From DATKZH01 sp964475955 (lineage in GTDB: Bacteria > Planctomycetota > Planctomycetia > Pirellulales > Thermoguttaceae): DNA of 29,535 bases. This document shows, one piece after another, positions 9,951 through 17,482 of the stretch (positions within the stretch are counted from its first letter, which is position 1; each line of letters starts with the position of its first letter). The DNA lies in contig CAYYZY010000093.1 in the NCBI GenBank assembly GCA_964475955.1, forward strand, positions 1 through 29,535, written 5' to 3'. A program made the position numbers and the translations under genes. The notes under the pieces are model-generated. The model was not told the DNA's origin and searched no databases. It was given only the letters and a program-made list of their open reading frames with translations.

Positions 9951-11267
9951 TCACGGAGATCGAATCCAGCCGATTGCCCGGTCGACCGCGTTGTCGCGGC
10001 CCGCCAGAAGCGCGGCCCGGTCGTGCGGGGCGGCCACGTCGGGCGCGACGCCCACGGCTTCGAGGCGGTCCCCGCTCTGCGAGAAATAGTCGGCGATGGG
10101 GAAATAGAAGAAATCCCCGTTGGGGAGCTTCATGAACTGGGCGGGCAGGACGGCGCCGGCGGTCCGCGTGCCGAACAGCCGCGCCCGGCCGAGATCGCGC
10201 ATGCCGCTTGCGAAGATTTCCGAGCAGGAGGCCGAGGAACCGTCGATCAGCACGGCCACGCGCCCGTCGAACGTCTCCCGGCGGGGATTGACCACGAAGC
10301 GCAGGTCGGTCTGGCGGGTGCGCATCGTCCCCAGGAACTGGTTCGGGCGGTCGATGAGCAAGCTGGCCATGCCCATCGCCATGCCGGGCAGTCCGCCGTG
10401 GTTGCCGCGAAGGTCGAGGATGATCCCCTTGGCGTCGGCGAACGACTCGATCGCCTTCTCGAAGGCGGGCATCAGGTGGATGGGGTCCATGAAGCCGTTG
10501 AAGGCCACGTAGCCGACGTCGTCGGCCAGGCGTTTCGATTCGATCCACACGTACATCCGCGGAAAGACGCCCAGCTTGAACTTGGTGCCGCGTTTCGGCA
10601 CGAGTTCGATCGGGCGCGTGACCGGGTCGTCGTCGTCGTTGCGGAAGTCGATCCGCCTGGTCTGCCCGATCGGGCCCTCCAACCGATTCATGGCGATTCG
10701 ATGCCGGATCAGGTCGAGGCTGGTCTTCCCCTGGAACGACTTCTCGGCCGCGGCGAGTCGCTTGGCGAGCGGCTTGCCGTCGATCGCGACGACCTCCCAG
10801 CCGCGCTTCACGCCGGCCTCGGCGGCCGGTGCGCCCTCGTCGAGGCGGGTGACCAGCACGCGGCCATCGATCACGCGCACGTCGAGCCCGGGGCTGCCGT
10901 CGCGCGGGCCTTCGCCGGCGGGCGCCTGCAAATCGTTGTACACCCGGCTCGGAACCACGGCGAAGTGCGACTGGCCGAAGGGCTCGATCATGCGGTCCAT
11001 CGCGGCCGCGAATTCCGCCTGGGTTTGCGCCTTTTCGACGCGGGGCCGGACCCGGTCGTGCACGGCCTGCCAGTCGAGGCCGCCGAGGTCGGGATCCCAA
11101 TGCTTGTCGCGGACGGTTTCCCACGCCAGCTCGAACGATTCGAGGTTCTTCGCCCGTTGGTCGGCGGTCAGTCGCGCGGCGGCCGCGTCCTCGCCGGCCG
11201 CGCCGAGCGGCGACGCGACGAGCAAGCCTCCGAGGATCAACCACGTCGCAAGCCGAGCTCCAGGCAT
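9951..11267 (-). CDS. S41-family peptidase with PDZ-like domain, exported
   Basis: A 438-residue exported protease of the C-terminal-processing/tricorn clan. A signal peptide occupies residues 1-24. A helical domain with HWDPDLGGLDW and FGQSHFAVV (S100-H101) is followed by a PDZ-like domain (about 125-225; DGRVLVTRLDEGAPAAEAG). The protease core shows DLRGNHGG (285-292) and IDGSSASCSEIFASGMRDLG (341-360), with S347 as the expected nucleophile. The lysine of the bacterial Ctp motif T-F-G-K-G is absent: the sequence is TRTAGAV, with Ala372 in that place. The S-H pair suggests a tricorn-type mechanism instead. The ATG at 11267 is preferred over upstream in-frame ATGs because it begins the signal peptide and follows AAGGGGA. 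It leads the minus-strand operon with the LolA-like and NhaC genes. Confidence 0.9.
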   Translation of the reverse strand: MPGARLATWLILGGLLVASPLGAAGEDAAAARLTADQRAKNLESFELAWETVRDKHWDPDLGGLDWQAVHDRVRPRVEKAQTQAEFAAAMDRMIEPFGQSHFAVVPSRVYNDLQAPAGEGPRDGSPGLDVRVIDGRVLVTRLDEGAPAAEAGVKRGWEVVAIDGKPLAKRLAAAEKSFQGKTSLDLIRHRIAMNRLEGPIGQTRRIDFRNDDDDPVTRPIELVPKRGTKFKLGVFPRMYVWIESKRLADDVGYVAFNGFMDPIHLMPAFEKAIESFADAKGIILDLRGNHGGLPGMAMGMASLLIDRPNQFLGTMRTRQTDLRFVVNPRRETFDGRVAVLIDGSSASCSEIFASGMRDLGRARLFGTRTAGAVLPAQFMKLPNGDFFYFPIADYFSQSGDRLEAVGVAPDVAAPHDRAALLAGRDNAVDRAIGWIRSP

Positions 11268-11325
11268 CCCAGGTCCCCTTGCCGCCGGGCGCACACCGCG
11301 CCGCTTTTCGAAACAAGCCCACCGG

Positions 11326-11334
11326 AGTATACCA
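11326..11334 (-). promoter_or_regulatory. Candidate extended -10 promoter for the S41 peptidase operon
   Basis: On the minus strand the sequence reads TG-G-TATACT, a strong extended -10 element (five of six matches), about 60 bases before the ATG at 11267. No clear -35 was seen, which is usual for extended -10 promoters. Confidence 0.45.
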
Positions 11335-11521
11335 CCCCCAGCCGGACCGGCACCAGTCACAGGAGACCTCCTGGCCCCAGGCGGGGTTTCATGCGATGAT
11401 AGAAGAGATGCGGCCGATGGCTCTTCGATCCGGCCCCCTCCGTTGGGTGGTTTTCTTCGCTGAGTGTGAGACATGGCGGAGTCGTGGGGCTTGCAGTGCG
11501 GTGGGCGTCTTTGCGAGCCGG

Positions 11522-11555
11522 TGTTCGGCACAAACGCCGTTGTTCGGCACAAACG
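11522..11555. promoter_or_regulatory. Tandem 15-bp direct repeat, operator-like
   Basis: TGTTCGGCACAAACG occurs at 11522-11536 and again at 11541-11555, a period of 19 bases (nearly two helical turns). The second copy contains the dyad TTGT-tcggc-ACAA. It lies 66 bases before the GTG start of the small-protein/AlkP/sulfotransferase operon, within the 353-base divergent region 11268-11620 that holds no other gene. It could bind a dimeric regulator. No regulator gene is adjacent. Confidence 0.4.
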
Positions 11556-11620
11556 AGGATTCGCTCGGCGCGACGGAGTATTGGCGCTTGGGAAGCACGG
11601 GTGTTGGAGGAGTCGTTGCG

Positions 11621-11788
11621 GTGAATGGCGAGCCGTCGCTGTTGGCTTACTTGGGGCCCGAGACGTTCATCCCGTTTCTCTCGGTCATTGCCGGGGCCAT
11701 CGGGGTCCTGCTGGCGTTCGGCCGGGGAGTGTGGGCGATGGCGGCGAAGGGGATTCGTCGGCTTGCGAGGCGGATGGGCCGCAGATGA
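11621..11788 (+). CDS. Small membrane protein (55 aa) coupled to the AlkP-type enzyme
   Basis: A short gene starting at GTG 11621 with GGAGGAG at 11606-11612, eight bases upstream. The product opens with a short polar segment, VNGEPSLLAYLGPETFIPF, then one hydrophobic helix (about residues 17-40; SVIAGAIGVLLAFGRGVWAM) and a strongly basic tail, RRLARRMGRR, predicted to stay in the cytoplasm. Its stop TGA overlaps the next gene's ATG (ATGA at 11785-11788), implying translational coupling. I believe similar short proteins with an L-G-P-E-T motif occur before membrane sulfatase/phosphatase-type genes in planctomycetes, but cannot verify this here. It may be a partner or assembly factor for the downstream membrane enzyme. 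The function is unknown. Confidence 0.68.
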   Translation: MNGEPSLLAYLGPETFIPFLSVIAGAIGVLLAFGRGVWAMAAKGIRRLARRMGRR

Positions 11789-13785
11789 GTATCCGCCACG
11801 TGTCGCCGGCCGCAGGCTCAGCGATCGCCTCGACCGCCGGGCCGGGCGGGGCCGCATGTTGGGGGGCCGCACGGAGCGAGCGCGTGACACCTGCTGCGAA
11901 CCATTCGACGTTGCCCGACGACGCACGTCCGGCGGGCCTCCGAGGGCAAGCTCTCGCAATCCGGCTGGTGGCTTGGTCGGCCTGGTTCGGCATCCTGACC
12001 GGCTACCTGGAGCTGGTCAACCTCGGGTTCAAGAAGTACGTGTTGGGCCGCCTTCTCCTCTTGGGGGAACACACGCTCTGGCTGGCTCCGCTTGCCGACG
12101 GCGCGCTCTTTTTGCTCTTGGGGGCGATGCTGGTGCCGCTGGCGATGCTCGGGCCGGCGCGCCTGGCGAGGCGGGCCGCGTTCTTCGTTTTTGCGTTTGT
12201 TCTCGCGGCGAGCCTCGTTCTGCTGCACCGGGAGATCCACAACTACGCGGCCGCGCTGCTGGCGGCGGGCGTGGCCGTGCAGTCGGCGCGGTTTCTGGAC
12301 GCACGTGTTTCGGCCTTCGACCGGTTGGTTCGGCGCACCTTGCCCTCGATGATCGCGGCCGTGTTGGCTTCGGCGATCACGGTGCCGGCCGTGGGGTGGT
12401 GGCGAGAGCGGCGCGCGGTTCGGGCGCTTCCGGCGGTTCGCCGGGAGTCGCCGAACGTGCTGCTCATCGTCTGGGACACGGTGCGAGCCGAGAGCCTGAG
12501 CACCTACGGCTACGAGCGCGACACGACGCCCCATCTCAGCGCACTGGCCGAAGAAGCGATCGTGTTCGAACGCGCCGTGACCACCTCGCCCTGGACGCTT
12601 CCCAGCCACGCGTCGCTGTTCACCGGGCGCTGGGCCCACGAGCTGTCGGCCAACTGGAACGTCCCCCTCGACGACGCCTACCCGACGCTCGCCGAAGTGC
12701 TGCGATCCCGCGGATACGCCACCGCGGGGTTCGTGGCCAATCAGCACTACTGTAGCCGCGTGCAGGGGCTGGGGCGCGGCTTCCTCCACTACGAGGACTT
12801 CAACGAAGTGACGGCGGAATTCGTGCTCAGCGCTCAGATCACGCGTCGCCTCGTCGAGAGTTCCCGGCTCCGCCGCCTGACCGGCTGGAAGGACTACTGG
12901 GGGCGCAAGCCGGCGGCGACGATCGATCGCCGCTTCCTGCGCTGGCTCGCGGCCCGGCCGGACCGGCCCTTCTTCGCCCTCCTCAACTACTACGACGCCC
13001 ATCAGCCCTACCGGCCGCCCCCGCCCTTCGACGAGCGATACGGGCCAAGCGAGTGGCGTGAAGGCGTCCGTTTCCGCGCGGCCCTGCGCCACGCCGCCCC
13101 GATGGACACCTACTCACTCACACCACGTCAGAGCCAGGGCGAGCAGGACGCTTACGACGGCAGCATCGCGTATCTCGACGCCTGCCTGGGCCGGCTGCTC
13201 GACGAGCTCGACGCCCGCGGCGTCCTCGACGACACGCTGGTGATCGTCACCTCCGACCACGGCGAGCACTTCGGCGAGCACGGCCTTCGCGACCACGGCA
13301 ACTCCTTGTACCGTTCGCTCATCCACGTCCCCCTCGTGATTCGTTTTCCCGGGGGTCAACTTTCCGGGGTGCGAGTGCCGCAGGTCGTCTCCCTGCGCGA
13401 CCTGCCGGCGACCGTGCTCGACCTGATCGGGTGTGAAGACGGGAACGTCCTGCCGGGAAGCTCACTGCGGCGGTGTTGGAAGGAGACCGAACCGGCCGGT
13501 TCGTCGGCCCAGCCCGCCTTCGCCTCCCTGCGCCCGCCCGCCGGCAGCGACGACCCGGAGCAACACCTCGACGCGGTAATCGACAGCGGCTTCCACTACG
13601 TGGCGTTCGGCGACGGGCGCGAGGCGCTTTTCGACTTTCTCGACGACCCCGGGGAGGCCCACGATCTGAGCGGGGCCGAAACCATGCAGGAGACCCTCGC
13701 CCGACTCCGCGCCCTGGTCGCCGAGCAATCGAGCGAACGGACGGACCAACCGGCGTCTACCGGAGACAGGAAGTTCGACCCATGA
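11785..13785 (+). CDS. Membrane-anchored sulfatase-like (alkaline phosphatase superfamily) enzyme
   Basis: A 666-residue protein with about four or five membrane helices in the first 205 residues (60-80, 92-122, 132-147, 155-170, 188-205) and a catalytic domain from about 222. PNVLLIVWDTVRAESLSTYG gives metal-ligand D231. At the sulfatase signature, C-x-P-x-R is replaced by T271-L-P-S-H275 (in SPWTLPSHASLFTG), so no formylglycine can form. VTSDHGEHFGEHG supplies the second Asp-His metal pair. It is therefore probably a Thr-nucleophile phosphodiesterase or phosphoglycerol-transferase-like enzyme acting on the outer face of the inner membrane, not a classical sulfatase. The ATG overlaps the stop of the small gene before it, and its stop overlaps the sulfotransferase start. 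A GTG at 11884 is an alternative start. Substrate unknown. Confidence 0.85.
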   Translation: MSIRHVSPAAGSAIASTAGPGGAACWGAARSERVTPAANHSTLPDDARPAGLRGQALAIRLVAWSAWFGILTGYLELVNLGFKKYVLGRLLLLGEHTLWLAPLADGALFLLLGAMLVPLAMLGPARLARRAAFFVFAFVLAASLVLLHREIHNYAAALLAAGVAVQSARFLDARVSAFDRLVRRTLPSMIAAVLASAITVPAVGWWRERRAVRALPAVRRESPNVLLIVWDTVRAESLSTYGYERDTTPHLSALAEEAIVFERAVTTSPWTLPSHASLFTGRWAHELSANWNVPLDDAYPTLAEVLRSRGYATAGFVANQHYCSRVQGLGRGFLHYEDFNEVTAEFVLSAQITRRLVESSRLRRLTGWKDYWGRKPAATIDRRFLRWLAARPDRPFFALLNYYDAHQPYRPPPPFDERYGPSEWREGVRFRAALRHAAPMDTYSLTPRQSQGEQDAYDGSIAYLDACLGRLLDELDARGVLDDTLVIVTSDHGEHFGEHGLRDHGNSLYRSLIHVPLVIRFPGGQLSGVRVPQVVSLRDLPATVLDLIGCEDGNVLPGSSLRRCWKETEPAGSSAQPAFASLRPPAGSDDPEQHLDAVIDSGFHYVAFGDGREALFDFLDDPGEAHDLSGAETMQETLARLRALVAEQSSERTDQPASTGDRKFDP

Positions 13786-14924
13786 CCGCCCCGATCGTTG
13801 CGTTCTCCGTATGGACGGCGGCCGCCGGCGCCGCGCTGGTCTGCGGCGCCCTGGTGGCCCTGATCGTCGTGCAGGTGGTCTACCTGTACGCGGTCATCGC
13901 TTGGGGGAATTGGAAGGCGGAAGGGCTCGGCTACTACGGGCTTCCGCTGGCCCGGCGCCGCCGCTTCAAGCGGGTGCTCGGCTGCCATCGCCTGCTGCTG
14001 ACGCCCACCATCCGGCTCCTGAGCCGCTCGGCACGATTCGACTTCGCCCGGGCGAGCTTCTCGTATCAGGGCGTGTCGGGCCCGAAAGGAAGTTGCCGCC
14101 TTGAGAGCTTCCGCCGGGCGGCCGAGTACGTGCCGCGTCGGGGCGACGTGTTCGTCGCGACCCAGATGCGATCGGGCACCACCTGGATGCAGCACGTCGT
14201 CTACCAGGTCCTCACCCGGGGCGAGGGCGATCTGGTGGAGACCGGCACGGCGCTGGCGGCCGTCTCTCCCTGGATCGAGTCGACGCGCGGCGTGTCGCTC
14301 GACGAGGCGCCGTCGCTGGGCGTCGAACGGCCTTCGCGAGTCATCAAGACCCACCTCCCGGTCGCCTTGTGCCCCTTCGGCCCGGAGGCGCGGTACGTCT
14401 ACGTATGCCGCCACCCGGCTTCGGTCTTCGCCAGCACGGTCGACTTCCTTGCCGACGACCTCGGGCCGTTTCGCGCCCCGGTGGAGGAGGTTGAGGCCTG
14501 GTTCTGCTCCGAGGAGCGGATGTGGTGGAACACGTGGCCGGTGCACGTGGAGGGTTGGTGGAACTGGGCCCAGCGGCGGGAGAACGTGCTCTTCGTCACG
14601 TTCGAAGCGATGCGATGCGACCTGCCGGCGGTCGTCCGACGCGTGGCCGAATTCCTCGATCTCCGCGATCTCTCGCCGACGGAGGTCGACCGCATCGTCC
14701 ACAAGTGCCGTTTCGACTACATGCGCGAGCACGCCGAGGCCTTCGAGGCGTATCCACCCCACGTGATCCAGACCCGGGCGAAGCTGTTCGTCAGCGGCAA
14801 GCCCGATCGCCACGCCGACGTCCCCCCCGAAGTCCGCCAACGCCTCCTCACGTGGTGCAAGCCGCAAATGACCGCCGGCAATTTCCCCCTGGCCGACTAC
14901 TACCCGGACGTGGCCGAGGCCTAG
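13782..14924 (+). CDS. Membrane-anchored PAPS-dependent sulfotransferase
   Basis: A 380-residue protein with an N-terminal membrane helix (about residues 8-40) and a Sulfotransfer_1 domain resembling cytosolic SULTs. The 5'-phosphosulfate loop is TQMRSGTTWMQH (residues 127-138). SRVIKTHLPVALCPF carries the K-x-H-x-P motif, with H191 the probable catalytic base. The 3'-phosphate site is YVYVCRHPASVFAST (205-219). It would transfer sulfate from PAPS to a hydroxyl or amine on an unknown acceptor at the cytoplasmic face of the membrane. The ATG at 13782 overlaps the AlkP-type stop (ATGA), with GGAGACAGGAAG upstream. Its coupling to a phosphodiesterase-type membrane enzyme suggests joint modification of a lipid or surface glycan. 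The domain call is firm; the acceptor is unknown. Confidence 0.92.
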   Translation: MTAPIVAFSVWTAAAGAALVCGALVALIVVQVVYLYAVIAWGNWKAEGLGYYGLPLARRRRFKRVLGCHRLLLTPTIRLLSRSARFDFARASFSYQGVSGPKGSCRLESFRRAAEYVPRRGDVFVATQMRSGTTWMQHVVYQVLTRGEGDLVETGTALAAVSPWIESTRGVSLDEAPSLGVERPSRVIKTHLPVALCPFGPEARYVYVCRHPASVFASTVDFLADDLGPFRAPVEEVEAWFCSEERMWWNTWPVHVEGWWNWAQRRENVLFVTFEAMRCDLPAVVRRVAEFLDLRDLSPTEVDRIVHKCRFDYMREHAEAFEAYPPHVIQTRAKLFVSGKPDRHADVPPEVRQRLLTWCKPQMTAGNFPLADYYPDVAEA

Positions 14925-15264
14925 ACGGCCGAGGTGCGAATGCGTCTGGTCTCCCGAACAAGGTTCCGGTCAAACATCCCGGAGGCCACGCCCAACCATG
15001 CTGCGCGGTGGATGTGACAACACCGATTGGTCGCGATTGCCGGCGAAAGACGCTCCAGGCGCACGGGCTGCAACTCGTTTTCTGATAACAAGTTAGGCTG
15101 GGATCTGCGGAGAGCCATGCGGCGTGTCCTCCCGCCGCGCTGAGCGGCAGAACGCCGGGCGTCGTTCCAGGGGCCTCCCGATGGGTCGTCGTGCCGTTGA
15201 GGGCTCGCGTGTTCTGCCCTCCGCAGAAGGCGCGGGCCCAATTTGGGGAGGCAGGCGCAAGTGC
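14925..15264. other. Intergenic stretch without a convincing gene
   Basis: Reading frames here lack recognisable domains, good start sites or the codon pattern of neighbouring genes. A small imperfect dyad, AACTcGTT...AACaAGTT (15072-15094), is followed by GTTAGGC, which resembles a gene-cassette recombination core site but has no matching partner arm that I could defend. Confidence 0.5.
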
Positions 15265-15293
15265 TTGACTGGTTCATAGTTCAGAGCTAAAAG
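15265..15293 (+). promoter_or_regulatory. Sigma70-type promoter for the zinc-ribbon gene
   Basis: TTGACT (15265-15270, five of six matches) and TAAAAG (15288-15293, four of six) are separated by 17 bases. This is 120 bases before the ATG at 15415 and in the same orientation, giving the isolated gene its own promoter. Confidence 0.45.
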
Positions 15294-15414
15294 ACGCTTC
15301 GTTCCGAGGCGCGTTACCCCGGCGGGATCGGCGTCGTAATTGGTTGCGGTGGCGCCGGGCCGGCGGCAGAATTCCAAGCTATGTTCGCAGACCCACCGCA
15401 CGGATAAGCGCGCC

Positions 15415-16011
15415 ATGAAATGCCACAACTGCGGAAAACCGGCGTCGTTCCAAATCGAGGCCGATGACGGCGTGCTTCGGCTCTGCATTGACTGTAACCT
15501 CAAATACGAATACGCGCGTTCCCTTGAATACCAACGCGATGCACATTTGCTCAACCAACTTTCCGCCGCGTTCGACGCCGTGTCCGGCATTCCCGGATTG
15601 GCTCCGCGTGTGCCCATCCCGCAAATGCAACCGATTCCGATCAGCGACATGACAATCAACAATATCAACGTGGACAATAGCGTCATTGGCGTGCTCAACA
15701 CGGGCAACATCGAGAAAGTCGACACCGCGGTAACGGTACTGAAACAATCAGGTGAAGATCCGGCGGCAACCGCTATCGCCAAATAGACGGAAGCGGTCGC
15801 TAACGCCGCCGACGTCAACAATGACGCGAAGAACGAGATCCTCGAAGTGTTGGGCGCGATCGCGACCGAAGCGACCGCACCAAGAGATCAACGGCGTCGC
15901 GCCGTAATCCGTCCTTTGCTTACGCAATTGGCAACATGGTTCGGCGGCCTGGCTGCGCTTAATCAGTTGTGGGGACAATATGGTCCAATGATCGAGTCGC
16001 TGTTCACATGA
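15415..16011 (+). pseudogene. Zinc-ribbon protein of unknown family, interrupted by an in-frame amber codon
   Basis: From the ATG at 15415 the frame runs 123 codons to TAG at 15784-15786, then continues open in the same frame for 74 more codons to TGA at 16009. The first part starts MKCHNCGKP and has a second pair CIDC (C3, C6, C24, C27), a probable zinc ribbon. It is followed by a helical segment, then a polar beta-like stretch INNINVDNSVIGVLNTGNIE (81-100) and a helix. The part after the stop begins TEAVANAADVNNDAKNEILE and ends in a hydrophobic helix (LATWFGGLAALNQLWG), and it reads like a natural continuation. One base change could have made the stop, for example TTG to TAG. Composition is less GC-rich than the neighbours, suggesting transfer. 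Family not recognised. Alternatives are an intact 123-aa protein, a sequencing error, or stop readthrough. Confidence 0.6.
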
Positions 16012-16022
16012 TCGGGAAGACG

Positions 16023-16111
16023 CAACAGAACTAGCGCATGCACGCGAGCGGCGGATAGCGTCGCGCGGTACGGTAGCCGCTTTAGCCGCCGAGGCGTAGA
16101 TGCGGTCGTTG
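16023..16111. repeat. attC-like imperfect hairpin behind the zinc-ribbon gene
   Basis: Five blocks pair in order across an 89-base segment: CAAC/GTTG (16023-16026 with 16108-16111), CGCAT/ATGCG (16035-16039 with 16100-16104), ACGC/GCGT (16042-16045 with 16094-16097), CGGCGG/CCGCCG (16049-16054 with 16086-16091) and AGCG/CGCT (16057-16060 with 16078-16081). Small, nearly symmetric internal loops separate them. Ends in AAC and GTT, the length and the position 12 bases after a lone gene's stop resemble integron attC sites. The flanking core bases do not fit the strict R-Y-Y-Y-AAC/GTT-R-R-R-Y consensus, so it could also be a terminator or a REP-type palindrome. Confidence 0.4.
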
Positions 16112-16597
16112 GGGCGGACCTCCGTGACAAAACGTCTTCGGGAAATCAGCTAAGTGCGCCACATGCCCCTCGGGGTGATCGAGGTCCTGAGGCCGAAATG
16201 TCGGAGTCAGGCACAGGGAGCCGCCCCCCAGGAGGCAATTCTCAGTTCCGATCGGGAGCTCGCTGGGCTCGCCCTCAGCCACCGCGCGGCAGTCGCTGAA
16301 GCTGTCTCCTTGCGTGTTCCTTCGCAGCGATGGTCCCGCCCTTGTCACAGGCCCGGGCTCTCCGCCCGTGCTTCCGGCACATCCGGCGCAGCCGTGGCGC
16401 GGGCAGCCTCCGGGACGGCGGCGAATCGGCGTCCCCGGCTTGAAGTGCATGCGCCAGAACCTACATTCTCGTAGTGGAACAGCGGAAGCGAGGCCATGCG
16501 CGATGACGATCCGCGCGATTGGGATGCGCAAACTGACGTGAGTTTCGCCCGGGATTCCACAACCAAGAGGGCGACGTCGCCCTGGGAGAGACGGCTC
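16112..16597. other. Intergenic stretch; possible degenerate dispersed repeat
   Basis: No gene is supported. Bases 16196-16260, read on the minus strand, resemble a dispersed planctomycete repeat whose translation contains the peptide CLTPTF (here LCLTPTF). This is recalled from general experience and was not verified. Otherwise nothing was recognised before the pseudopilin start. Confidence 0.3.
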
Positions 16598-17038
16598 ATG
16601 CGGAAGCGGAATGCGTTCACTCTCGTTGAACTCGTCGTGGTGGTCATGATCCTCGGTATTCTGGCGGCGATCGCGCTGCCAAGGATGGTGAACATCACGG
16701 GCGACGCCACCGACAACGCGGCCAGGTCGTCGTTGAACACGCTTCGCGACGCGATCGAGACCTACGCCAGCCAGAACGCCGGCGCTTGGCCGGGCGACGA
16801 AGAGGCCGATCTGAAGACCGACCTCCGGCCGTATCTGCGCGGCCCGTTCCCGAAATGCCCCGTCGGCGACGGTGTGGCAGACGGCGTCAAGGTCGTTAGC
16901 GCGGGGACCTCGCTTTACGGAACCGGCGAGGACGGCTCCGCGGCCAAGGACATGTGGGCGTACGACAACACCACCGGCGAGATTATCATCAACTACAACG
17001 CCGCTTCCCAGAGCGGAACGCCGTACGACGAATTCTGA
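16598..17038 (+). CDS. Type II secretion/type IV pilus-like pseudopilin (GspG/GspH type)
   Basis: A 146-residue prepilin-like protein. It begins MRKRNAFTLVELVVVVMILG, with a short basic leader, cleavage expected between Ala6 and Phe7 (Ala replaces the usual Gly) and Glu5 of the mature protein conserved. The hydrophobic helix extends to about residue 28 (LAAIALPRM). The globular part starts with SSLNTLRDAIETYASQNAG, as in GspG-like proteins, and the C-terminus contains AKDMWAYDNTTGEIIINYN, typical of planctomycete pseudopilins. GGGAGAG at 16584-16590 lies seven bases before the ATG. It lies some 620 bases before the pilus/secretion operon on the same strand and is probably a substrate of that machine. 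It is separated from the operon by palindromic repeats and the operon's own candidate promoter. Confidence 0.92.
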   Translation: MRKRNAFTLVELVVVVMILGILAAIALPRMVNITGDATDNAARSSLNTLRDAIETYASQNAGAWPGDEEADLKTDLRPYLRGPFPKCPVGDGVADGVKVVSAGTSLYGTGEDGSAAKDMWAYDNTTGEIIINYNAASQSGTPYDEF

Positions 17039-17046
17039 TTACCGCG

Positions 17047-17098
17047 CGCGATTCTCCGACGCAAACTGCGAAAAGCGCCCTCCGCGGCGTTTCGCCCC
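17047..17098 (+). repeat. Degenerate copy of a dispersed planctomycete repeat
   Basis: This 52-base segment aligns to the minus strand of 17558-17609 with about 37 identities, including an unbroken CGCCCTCCGCGGCGTT. Both copies start CGCGATTC. It lies immediately after the pseudopilin stop. The rest of 17099-17414 shows G-rich runs and nothing gene-like. Confidence 0.6.
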
Positions 17099-17414
17099 TC
17101 CGCGGATCCCAGAAGGGCCCGGGAACTGTCACTCCCAGCGCCGGCGCGCGGCGCAACCGCGCACGTTCATTTGGCCGTCGCGCGCGTTGAGGATGGCACG
17201 GGCTCCACACGCTCCGGGGCCGCTCGGCGACACCACCCCGGACTCCACGGCAGGCGGCCACAAGCGGCCGGCACGCGTTCTTCAAGCGGCTCGACTCTTG
17301 CACCGGGGGGCCGGGTCGCACGCACCCTCGCCGGGAATCGCGCGGGAGCCGCGGGTTACGGGTAGGGGTAGGGAAGGGGGAGAAGGTGCGCCTTCCGGTA
17401 TCCCCGAACCGCCG

Positions 17415-17423
17415 TGCTATACT
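17415..17423 (+). promoter_or_regulatory. Extended -10 promoter for the signalling/pilus operon
   Basis: TG-C-TATACT at 17415-17423 is a strong extended -10 (five of six), followed by TGC, the same TGCTAYACTTGC word seen at 2190 before glmS. It is about 240 bases before the receiver gene, so the palindromic repeat at 17483-17609 would lie in the transcribed leader. Confidence 0.45.
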
Positions 17424-17482
17424 TGCGCGGATTTCCGCCCGAGGGCAACGGCGATTGCCGGATGAGGGACTAAATGGCCGTT

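Noticed and set aside
14990..15097. Possible second attC site (GCCCAAC ... GTTAGGC) upstream of the zinc-ribbon gene
   Set aside because: The ends resemble attC core sites, but the complementary blocks between them are only three or four bases long and can be found by chance in GC-rich DNA.
14921..15277. Minus-strand open frame of 118 codons
   Set aside because: No recognisable domain, no good ribosome-binding site and low-complexity composition.
16082..16531. Minus-strand open frame of 149 codons between the hairpin and the pseudopilin
   Set aside because: It includes the repeat-derived peptide CLTPTF and has no family features; it is best explained as a translated dispersed repeat.
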